From positions 7,436,188-7,500,187 of the forward strand of contig OW028582.1 of NCBI GenBank assembly GCA_932294295.1: 64,000 nucleotides of DNA. The letters run 5' to 3'. Shown here in pieces: positions 43,601-55,600 of this stretch. Origin of the DNA: Alitta virens (lineage: Eukaryota > Annelida > Polychaeta > Phyllodocida > Nereididae). A program made the translations under genes and the position numbers. A model generated the notes under the pieces. The model was not told where the DNA came from and ran no database searches. It was given only the letters and a program-made list of their open reading frames with translations. Position 1 is the stretch's first letter. Each line of letters starts with the position of its first letter.

Positions 43601-46600
43601 CTTAACTTCGGTGATCGGACGAGAACCGGTGTGCTCAACGTGGTATGGCCGTAGCTGACAGCCTCACTCTGACCACAGCTAGTCAAGACTTGAAATGTCT
43701 GAGAAGTGGCAGAAATTGTCAAAAATTTGGAAAAGCTACAGCACCTGGTATTCCCAGGCGGTCACCCATCCAAGTACTAACCAGGCCCGATGTTGCTTAA
43801 CTTCGGTGATCGGACGAGAACCGGTGTGCTCAACGTGGTATGACCGTAGCTGACAGCCTCACTCTGACCACAGCTAGTCAAGACTTGAAATGTCTGAGAA
43901 GTGGCAGAAATTGTCAAAAATTTGGAAAAGCTACAGCACCTGGTATTCCCAGGCGGTCACCCATCCAAGTACTAACCAGGCCCGACGTTGCTTAACTTCA
44001 GTGATCGGACGAGAACCGGTGTGCTCAACGTGGTATGGCCATAGCTGACAGCCTCACCCTAACCACAGCTAGTCAAGACTTGAAATGTCAGAGAAGTGGC
44101 AGAAATTGTCAAAAATTTGGAAAAGCTACAGCACCCGGTATTCCCAGGCGGTCACCCATCCAAGTACTAACCAGGCCCGACGTTGCTTAACTTCGGTGAT
44201 CGGACGAGAACCGGTGTGCTCAACGTGGTATGGCCGTAGCTGACAGCCTCACTCTGACCACAGCTAGTCAAGACTTGAAATGTCTGAGAAGTGGCAGAAA
44301 TTGTCAAAAATTTGGAAAAGCTACAGCACCTGGTATTCCCAGGCGGTCACCCATCCAAGTACTAACCAGGCCCGACGTTGCTTAACTTCGGTGATCGGAC
44401 GAGAACCGGTGTGCTCAACGTGGTATGGCCGTAGCTGACAGCCTCACTCTGACCACAGCGAGTCAAGACTTGAAATGTCTGAGAAGTGGCAGAAATTGTC
44501 AAAAATTTGGAAAAGCTACAGCACCTGGTATTCCCAGGCGGTCACCCATCCAAGTACTAACCAGGCCCGACGTTGCTTAACTTCGGTGATCGGACGAGAA
44601 CTGGTGTGCTCAACGTGGTATGGCCGTAGCTGACAGCCTCACTCTGACCACAGCTAGTCAAGACTTGAAATGTCTGAGAAGTGGCAGAAATTGTCAAAAA
44701 TTTGGAAAAGCTACAGCACCTGGTATTCCCAGGCGGTCACCCATCCAAGTACTAACCAGGCCCGACGTTGCTTAACTTCGGTGATCGGACGAGAACCGGT
44801 GTGCTCAACGTGGTATGGCCGTAGCTGACAGCCTCACTCTGACCACAGCGAGTCAAGACTTGAAATGTCTGAGAAGTGGCAGAAATTGTCAAAAATTTGG
44901 AAAAGCTACAGCACCTGGTATTCCCAGGCGGTCACCCATCCAAGTACTAACCAGGCCCGACGTTGCTTAACTTCGGTGATCGGACGAGAACCGGTGTGCT
45001 CAATGTGGTATGGCCGTAGCTGACAGCCTCACTCTGACCACAGCTAGTCAAGACTTGAAATGTCTGAGAAGTGGCAGAAATTGTCAAAAATTTGGAAAAG
45101 CTACAGCACCTGGTATTCCCAGGCGGTCACCCATCCAAGTACTAACCAGGCCCGACGTTGCTTTACTTCGGTGATCTGACGAGAACCGGTGTGCTCAACG
45201 TGGTATGGCCGTGGCTGACAGCCTCACTCTGACCACAGCTAGTCAAGACTTGAAATGTCTGAGAAGTGGCAGAAATTGTCAAAAATTTGGAAAAGCTACA
45301 GCACCTGGTATTCCCAGGCGGTCACCCATCCAAGTACTAACCAGGCCCGACGTTGCTTAACTTCGGTGATCGGACGAGAACCGGTGAGCTCAACGTGGTA
45401 TGGCCGTAGCTGACAGCCTCACTCTGACCACAGCTAGTCAAGACTTGAAATGTCTGAGAAGTGGCAGAAATTGTCAAAAATTTGGAAAAGCTACAGCACC
45501 TGGTATTCCCAGGCGGTCACCCATCCAAGTACTAACCACGCCCGACATTGCTTAACTTCGGTGATCGGACGAGAACCGGTGTGCTCAACGTGGTATGGCC
45601 GTAGCTGACAGCCTCACTCTGACCACTGCTAGTCAAGACTTGAAATGTCTGAGAAGTGGCAGAAATTGTCAAAAATTTGGAAAAGCTACAGCACCTGGTA
45701 TTCCCAGGCGGTCACCCATCCAAGTACTAACCAGGCCCGACGTTGCTTAACTTCGGTGATCGGACGAGAACCGGTGTGCTCAACGTGGTATGGCCGTAGC
45801 TGACAGCCTCACTCTGACCACAGCTAGTCAAGACTTGAAATGTCTGAGAAGTGGCAGAAATTGTCAAAAATTTGGAAAAGCTACAGCACCTGGTATTCCC
45901 AGGCGGTCACCCATCCAAGTACTAACCAGGCCCGACGTTGCTTAACTTCGGTGATCTGACGAGAACCGGTGTGCTCAACGTGGTATGGCCGTAGCTGACA
46001 GCCTCACTCTGACCACAGCTAGTCAAGACTTGAAATGTCTGAGAAGTGGCAGAAATTGTCAAAAATTTGGAAAAGCTACAGCACCTGGTATTCCCAGGCG
46101 GTCACCCATCCAAGTACTAACCAGGCCCGACGTTGCTTAACTTCGGTGATCGGACGAGAACCGGTGTGCTCAACGTGGTATGGCCTTAGCTGACAGCCTC
46201 ACTCTGACCACAGCTAGTCAAGACTTGAAATGTCTGAGAAGTGGCAGAAATTGTCAAAAATTTGGAAAAGCTACAGCACCTGGTATTCCCAGGCGGTCAC
46301 CCATCCAAGTACTAACCAGGCCCGACGTTGCTTAACTTCGGTGATCGGATGAGAACCGGTGTGCTCAAAGTGGTATGGCCGTAGCTGACAGCCTCACTCT
46401 GACCACAGCTAGTCAAGACTTGAAATGTCTGAGAAGTGGCAGAAATTGTCAAAATTTGGAAAAGCTACAGCACCTGGTATTCCCAGGCGGTCACCCATCC
46501 AAGTACTAACCAGGCCCGACGTTGCTTAACTTCGGTGATCGGACGAGAACCGGTGTGCTCAACGTGGTATGGCCGTAGCTGACAGCCACACTCTGACCAC

Positions 46601-49600
46601 AGCTAGTCAAGACTTGAAATGTCTGAGAAGTGGCAGAAATTGTCAAAAATTTGGAAAAGCTACAGCACCTGGTATTCCCAGGCGGTCACCCATCCAAGTA
46701 CTAACCAGGCCCGACGTTGCTTAACTTCGGTGATCGGACGAGAACCGGTGTGCTCAACGTGGTATGGCCGTAGCTGACAGCCTCACTCTGACCACAGCTA
46801 GTCAAGACTTGAAATGTCTGAGAAGTGGCAGAAATTGTCAAAAATTTGGAAAAGCTACAGCACCTGGTATTCCCAGGCGGTCACCCATCCAAGTACTAAC
46901 CAGGCCCGACGTTGCTTAACTTCGGTGATCGGACGAGAACCGGTGTGCTCAACGTGGTATGGCCGTAGCTGACAGCCTCACTCTGACCACAGCTAGTCAA
47001 GACTTGAAATGTCTGAGAAGTGGCAGAAATTGTCAAAAATTTGGAAAAGCTACAGCACCTGGTATTCCCAGGCGGTCACCCATCCAAGTACTAACCAGGC
47101 CCGACGTTGCTTAACTTCGGTGATCTGACGAGAACCGGTGTGCTCAACGTGGGATGGCCGTAGCTGACAGCCTCACTCTGACCACAGCTAGTCAAGACTT
47201 GAAATGTCTGAGAAGTGGCAGAAATTGTCAAAAATTTGGAAAAGCTACAGCACCTGGTATTCCCAGGCGGTCACCCATCCAAGTACTAACCAGGCCCGAC
47301 GTTGCTTAACTTCGGTGATCGGACGAGAACCGGTGTGCTCAACGTGGTATGGCCGTAGCTGACAGCCTCACTCTGACCACAGCTAGTCAAGACTTGAAAT
47401 GTCTGAGAAGTGGCAGAAATTGTCAAAAATTTGGAAAAGCTACAGCACCTGGTATTCCCAGGCGGTCACCCATCCAAGTACTAACCAGGCCCGACGTTGC
47501 TTAACTTCGGTGATCGGATGAGAACCGGTGTGCTCAAAGTGGTATGGCCGTAGCTGACAGCCTCACTCTGACCACAGCTAGTCAAGACTTGAAATGTCTG
47601 AGAAGTGGCAGAAATTGTCAAAAATTTGGAAAAGCTACAGCACCTGGTATTCCCAGGCGGTCACCCATCCAAGTACTAACCAGGCCCGACGTTGCTTAAC
47701 TTCGGTGATCGGACGAGAACCGGTGTGCTCAACGTGGTATGGCCGTAGCTGACAGCCTCACTCTGACCACAGCTAGTCAAGACTTGAAATGTCTGAGAAG
47801 TGGCAGAAATTGTCAAAAATTTGGAAAAGCTACAGCACCTGGTATTCCCAGGCGGTCACCCATCCAAGTACTAACCAGGCCCGACGTTGCTTAACTTCAG
47901 TGATCGGACGAGAACCGGTGTGTTCAACGTGGTATGGCCGTAGCTGACAGCCTCACCCTAACCACAGCTAGTCAAGACTTGAAATGTCTGAGAAGTGGCA
48001 GAAATTGTCAAAAATTTGGAAAAGCTACAGCACCTGGTATTCCCAGGCGGTCACCCATCCAAGTACTAACCAGGCCCGATGTTGCTTAACTTCGGTGATC
48101 GGACGAGAACCGGTGTGCTCAACGTGGTATGACCGTAGCTGACAGCCTCACTCTGACCACAGCTAGTCAAGACTTGAAATGTCTGAGAAGTGGCAGAAAT
48201 TGTCAAAAATTTGGAAAAGCTACAGCACCTGGTATTCCCAGGCGGTCACCCATCCAAGTACTAACCAGGCCCGACGTTGCTTAACTTCAGTGATCGGACG
48301 AGAACCGGTGTGCTCAACGTGGTATGGCCATAGCTGACAGCCTCACCCTAACCACAGCTAGTCAAGACTTGAAATGTCTGAGAAGTGGCAGAAATTGTCA
48401 AAAATTTGGAAAAGCTACAGCACCTGGTATTCCCAGGCGGTCACCCATCCAAGTACTAACCAGGCCCGACTTTGCTTAACTTCGGTGATCGGACGAGAAC
48501 CGGTGTGCTCAACGTGGTATGGCCGTAGCTGACAGCCTCACTCTGACCACAGCTAGTCAAGACTTGAAATGTCTGAGAAGTGGCAGAAATTGTCAAAAAT
48601 TTGGAAAAGCTACAGCACCTGGTATTCCCAGGCGGTCACCCATCCAAGTACTAACCAGGCCCGACGTTGCTTAACTTCGGTGATCGGACGAGAACCGGTG
48701 TGCTCAACGTGGTATGGCCGTAGCTGACAGCCTCACTCTGACCACAGCTAGTCAAGACTTGAAATGTCTGAGAAGTGGCAGAAATTGTCAAAAATTTGGA
48801 AAAGCTACAGCACCTGGTATTCCCAGGCGGTCACCCATCCAAGTACTAACCAGGCCCGACGTTGCTTAACTTCAGTGATCGGACGAGAACCGGTGTGTTC
48901 AACGTGGTATGGCCGTAGCTGACAGCCTCACCCTAACCACAGCTAGTCAAGACTTGAAATGTCTGAGAAGTGGCAGAAATTGTCAAAAATTTGGAAAAGC
49001 TACAGCACCTGGTATTCCCAGGCGGTCACCCATCCAAGTACTAACCACGCCCGACATTGCTTAACTTCGGTGATCGGACGAGAACCGGTGTGCTCAACGT
49101 GGTATGGCCGTAGCTGACAGCCTCACTCTGACCACAGCTAGTCAAGACTTGAAATGTCTGAGAAGTGGCAGAAATTGTCAAAAATTTGGAAAAGCTACAG
49201 CACCTGGTATTCCCAGGCGGTCACCCATCCAAGTACTAACCAGGCCCGATGTTGCTTAACTTCGGTGATCGGACGAGAACCGGTGTGCTCAACGTGGTAT
49301 GACCGTAGCTGACAGCCTCACTCTGACCACAGCTAGTCAAGACTTGAAATGTCTGAGAAGTGGCAGAAATTGTCAAAAATTTGGAAAAGCTACAGCACCT
49401 GGTATTCCCAGGCGGTCACCCATCCAAGTACTAACCAGGCCCGACGTTGCTTAACTTCAGTGATCGGACGAGAACCGGTGTGCTCAACGTGGTATGGCCA
49501 TAGCTGACAGCCTCACCCTAACCACAGCTAGTCAAGACTTGAAATGTCTGAGAAGTGGCAGAAATTGTCAAAAATTTGGAAAAGCTACAGCACCTGGTAT

Positions 49601-52600
49601 TCCCAGGCGGTCACCCATCCAAGTACTAACCAGGCCCGACTTTGCTTAACTTCGGTGATCGGACGAGAACCGGTGTGCTCAACGTGGTATGGCCGTAGCT
49701 GACAGCCTCACTCTGACCACAGCTAGTCAAGACTTGAAATGTCTGAGAAGTGGCAGAAATTGTCAAAAATTTGGAAAAGCTACAGCACCTGGTATTCCCA
49801 GGCGGTCACCCATCCAAGTACTAACCAGGCCCGACGTTGCTTAACTTCGGTGATCGGACGAGAACCGGTGTGCTCAACGTGGTATGGCCGTAGCTGACAG
49901 CCTCACTCTGACCACAGCGAGTCAAGACTTGAAATGTCTGAGAAGTGGCAGAAATTGTCAAAAATTTGGAAAAGCTACAGCACCTGGTATTCCCAGGCGG
50001 TCACCCATCCAAGTACTAACCAGGCCCGACGTTGCTTAACTTCGGTGATCGGATGAGAACCGGTGTGCTCAACGTGGTATGGCCGTAGCTGACAGCCTCA
50101 CTCTGACCACAGCTAGTCAAGACTTGAAATGTCTGAGAAGTGGCAGAAATTGTCAATAATTTGGAAAAGCTACAGCACCTGGTATTCCCAGGCGGTCACC
50201 CATCCAAGTACTAACCAGGCCCGACGTTGCTTAACTTCAGTGATCTGACGAGAACCGGTGTGCTCAACGTGGTATGGCCGTAGCTGACAGCCTCACCCTA
50301 ACCACAGCTAGTCAAGACTTGAAATGTCTGAGAAGTGGCAGAAATTGTCAAAAATTTGGAAAAGCTACAGCACCTGGTATTCCCAGGCGGTCACCCATCC
50401 AAGTACTAACCAGGCCCGATGTTGCTTAACTTCGGTGATCGGACGAGAACCGGTGTGCTCAACGTGGTATGACCGTAGCTGACAGCCTCACTCTGACCAC
50501 AGCTAGTCAAGACTTGAAATGTCTGAGAAGTGGCAGAAATTGTCAAAAATTTGGAAAAGCTACAGCACCTGGTATTCCCAGGCGGTCACCCATCCAAGTA
50601 CTAACCAGGCCCGACGTTGCTTATCTTCAGTGATCGGACGAGAACCGGTGTGCTCAACGTGGTTTGGCCGTAGCTGACAGCCTCACCCTAACCACAGCTA
50701 GTCAAGACTTGAAATGTCTGAGAAGTGGCAGAAATTGTCAAAAATTTGGAAAAGCTACAGCACCTGGTATTCCCAGGCGGTCACCCATCCAAGTACTAAC
50801 CAGGCCCGACGTTGCTTAACTTCGGTGATCGGACGAGAACCGGTGTGCTCAACGTGGTATGGCCGTAGCTGACAGCCGCACTCTGACCACAGCTAGTCAA
50901 GACTTGAAATGTCTGAGAAGTGGCAGAAATTGTCAAAAATTTGGAAAAGCTACAGCACCTGGTATTCCCAGGCGGTCACCCATCCAAGTACTAACCAGGC
51001 CCGACGTTGCTTAACTTCGGTGATCGGACGAGAACCGGTGTGCTCAACGTGGTATGGCCGTAGCTGACAGCCTCACTCTGACCACAGCGAGTCAAGACTT
51101 GAAATGTCTGAGAAGTGGCAGAAATTGTCAAAAATTTGGAAAAGCTACAGCACCTGGTATTCCCAGGCGGTCACCCATCCAAGTACTAACCAGGCCCGAC
51201 GTTGCTTAACTTCGGTGATCGGACGAGAACCGGTGTGCTCAACGTGGTATGGCCGTAGCTGACAGCCTCACTCTGACCACAGCTAGTCAAGACTTGAAAT
51301 GTCTGAGAAGTGGCAGAAATTGTCAAAAATTTGGAAAAGCTACAGCACCTGGTATTCCCAGGCGGTCACCCATCCAAGTACTAACCAGGCCCGACGTTGC
51401 TTAACTTCGGTGATCTGACGAGAACCGGTGTGCTCAACGTGGTATGGCCGTAGCTGACAGCCTCACTCTGACCACAGCTAGTCAAGACTTGAAATGTCTG
51501 AGAAGTGGCAGAAATTGTCAAAAATTTGGAAAAGCTACAGCACCTGGTATTCCCAGGCGGTCACCCATCCAAGTACTAACCAGGCCCGACGTTGCTTAAC
51601 TTCGGTGATCGGACGAGAACCGGTGTGCTCAACGTGGTATGGCCGTAGCTGACAGCCTCACTCTGACCACAGCTAGTCAAGACTTGAAATGTCTGAGAAG
51701 TGGCAGAAATTGTCAAAAATTTGGAAAAGCTACAGCACCTGGTATTCCCAGGCGGTCACCCATCCAAGTACTAACCAGGCCCGACGTTGCTTAACTTCGG
51801 TGATCGGATGAGAACCGGTGTGCTCAACGTGGTATGGCCGTAGCTGACAGCCTCGCTCTGACCACAGCTAGTCAAGACTTGAAATGTCTGAGAAGTGGCA
51901 GAAATTGTCAAAAATTTGGAAAAGCTACAGCACCTGGTATTCCCAGGCGGTCACCCATCCAAGTACTAACCAGGCCCGACGTTGCTTAACTTCGGTGATC
52001 GGACAAGAACCGGTGTGCTCAACGTGGTATGGCCGTAGCTGACAGCCTCACTCTGACCACAGCTAGTCAAGACTTGAAATGTCTGAGAAGTGGCAGAAAT
52101 TGTCAAAAATTTGGAAAAGCTACAGCACCTGGTATTCCCAGGCGGTCACCCATCCAAGTACTAACCAGGCCCGACGTTGCTTAACTTCGGTGATCGGATG
52201 AGAACCGGTGTGCTCAACGTGGTATGGCCGTAGCTGACAGCCTCACTCTGACCACAGCTAGTCAAGACTTGAAATGTCTGAGAAGTGGCAGAAATTGTCA
52301 AAAATTTGGAAAAGCTACAGCACCTGGTATTCCCAGGCAGTCACCCATCCAAGTACTAACCAGGCCCGACGTTGCTTAACTTCGGTGATCGGACGAGAAC
52401 CGGTGTGCTCAACGTGGTATGGCCGTAGCTGACAGCCTCACTCTGACCACAGCTAGTCAAGACTTGAAATGTCTGAGAAGTGGCAGAAATTGTCAAAAAT
52501 TTGGAAAAGCTACAGCACCTGGTATTCCCAGGCGGTCACCCATCCAAGTACTAACCAGGCCCGACGTTGCTTAAATTCGGTGATCGGACGAGAACCGGTG

Positions 52601-55600
52601 TGCTCAACGTGGTATGGCCGTAGCTGACAGCCTCACTCTGACCACAGCTAGTCAAGACTTGAAATGTCTGAGAAGTGGCAGAAATTGTCAAAAATTTGGA
52701 AAAGCTACAGCACCTGGTATTCCCAGGCGGTCACCCATCCAAGTACTAACCAGGCCCGACGTTGTTTGACTTCGGTGATCGGATGAGAACCGGTGTGCTC
52801 AAAGTGGTATAGCCGTAGCTGACAGCCTCACTCTGACCACAGCTAGTCAAGACTTGAAATGTCTGAGAAGTGGCAGAAATTGTCAAAAATTTGGAAAAGC
52901 TACAGCACCTGGTATTCCCAGGCAGTCACCCATCCAAGTACTAACCAGGCCCGACGTTGCTTAACTTCGGTGATCGGACGAGAACCGGTGTGCTCAACGT
53001 GGTATGGCCGTAGCTGACAGCCTCACCCTAACCACAGCTAGTCAAGACTTGAAATGTCTGAGAAGTGGCAGAAATTGTCAAAAATTTGGAAAAGCTACAG
53101 CACCTGGTATTCTCAGGCGGTCACCCATCCAAGTACTAACCACGCCCGACATTGCTTAACTTCGGTGATCGGACGAGAACCGGTGTGCTCAACGTGGTAT
53201 GGCCGTAGCTGACAGCCTCACTCTGACCACAGCTAGTCAAGACTTGAAATGTCTGAGAAGTGGCAGAAATTGTCAAAAATTTGGAAAAGCTACAGCACCT
53301 GGTATTCCCAGGCGGTCACCCATCCAAGTACTAACCAGGCCCGATGTTGCTTAACCTCGGTGATCAGACGAGAACCGGTGTGCTCAACGTGGTATGACCG
53401 TAGCTGACAGCCTAACTCTGACCACAGCTAGTCAAGACTTGAAATGTCTGAGAAGTGGCAGAAATTGTCAAAAATTTGGAAAAGCTACAGCACCTGGTAT
53501 TCCCAGGCGGTCACCCATCCAAGTATTAACCAGGCCCGACGTTGCTTAACTTCAGTGATCGGACGAGAACCGGTGTGCTCAACGTGGTATGGCCGTAGCT
53601 GACAGCCTCACCCTAACCACAGCTAGTCAAGACTTGAAATGTCTGAGAAGTGGCAGAAATTGTCAAAAATTTGGAAAAGCTACAGCACCTGGTATTCCGG
53701 GGCGGTCACCCATCCAAGTACTAACCACGCCCGATATTGCTTAACTTCGGTGATCGGACAAGAACCGGTGTGCTCAACGTGGTATGGCCGTAGCTGACAG
53801 CCTCTCTCTGACCACAGCTAGTCAAGGCTTGAAATGTCTGAGAAGTGGCAGAAATTGTCAAAAATTTGGAAAAGCTACAGCACCTGGTATTCCCAGGCGG
53901 TCACCCATCCAAGTACTAACCAGGCCCGACTTTGCTTAACTTCGGTGATCGGACGAGAACCGGTGTGCTCAACGTGGTATGGCTGTAGCTGACAGCCTCA
54001 CTCTGACCACAGCTAGTCAAGACTTGAAATGTCTGAGAAGTGGCAGAAATTGTCAAAAATTTGGAAAAGCTACAGCACCTGGTATTCCCAGGCGGTCACC
54101 CATCCAAGTACTAACCAGGCCCGACGTTGCTTAACTTCGGTGATCGGACGAGAACCGGTGTGCTCAACGTGGTATGGCCGTAGCTGACAGCCTCACTCTG
54201 ACCACAGCTAGTCAAGACTTGAAATGTCTGAGAAGTGGCAGAAATTGTCAAAAATTTGGAAAAGCTACAGCACCTGGTATTCCCAGGCGGTCACCCATCC
54301 AAGTACTAACCAGGCCCGACGTTGCTTAACTTCGGTGATCGGACGAGAACCGGTGTGCTCAACGTGGTTTGGCCGTAGCTGACAGCCTCACTCTGACCAC
54401 AGCTAGTCAAGACTTGAAATGTCTGAGAAGTGGCAGAAATTGTCAAAAATTTGGAAAAGCTACAGCACCTGGTATTCCCAGGCGGTCACCCATCCAAGTA
54501 CTAACCAGGCCCGACGTTGCTTAACTTCGGTGATCGGACGAGAACCGGTGTGCTCAACGTGGTATGGCCGTAGCTGACAGCCTCACTCTGACCACAGCTA
54601 GTCAAGACTTGAAATGTCTGAGAAGTGGCAGAAATTGTCAAAAATTTGGAAAAGCTACAGCACCTGGTATTCCCAGGCGGTCACCCATCCAAGTACTAAC
54701 CAGGCCCGACGTTGCTTAACTTCGGTGATCGGACGAGAACCGGTGTGCTCAACGTGGTATGGCCGTAGCTGACAGCCTCACTCTGACCACAGCTAGTCAA
54801 GACTTGAAATGTCTGAGAAGTGGCAGAAATTGTCAAAAATTTGGAAAAGCTACAGCACCTGGTATTCCCAGGCGGTCACCCATCCAAGTACTAACCAGGC
54901 CCGACGTTGCTTAACTTCGGTGATCTGACGAGAACCGGTGTGCTCAACGTGGTATGGCCGTAGCTGACAGCCTCACTCTGACCACAGCTAGTCAAGACTT
55001 GAAATGTCTGAGAAGTGGCAGAAATTGTCAAAAATTTGGAAAAGCTACAGCACCTGGTATTCCCAGGCGGTCACCCATCCAAGTACTAACCAGGCCCGAC
55101 GTTGCTTAAATTCGGTGATCGGACGAGAACCGGTGTGCTCAACGTGGTATGGCCGTAGCTGACAGCCTCACTCTGACCACAGCTAGTCAAGACTTGAAAT
55201 GTCTGAGAAGTGGCAGAAATTGTCAAAAATTTGGAAAAGCTACAGCACCTGGTATTCCCAGGCGGTCACCCATCCAAGTACTAACCAGGCCCGACGTTGC
55301 TTAACTTCGGTGATCGGACGAGAACCGGTGTGCTCAACGTGGTATGGCCGTAGCTGACAGCCTCACTCTGACCACAGCTAGTCAAGACTTGAAATGTCTG
55401 AGAAGTGGCAGAAATTGTCAAAAATTTGGAAAAGCTACAGCACCTGGTATTCCCAGGCGGTCACCCATCCAAGTACTAACCAGGCCCGACGTTGCTTAAC
55501 TTCGGTGATCTGACGAGAACCGGTGTGCTCAACGTGGTATGGCCGTAGCTGACAGCCTCACTCTGACCACAGCTAGTCAAGACTTGAAATGTCTGAGAAG

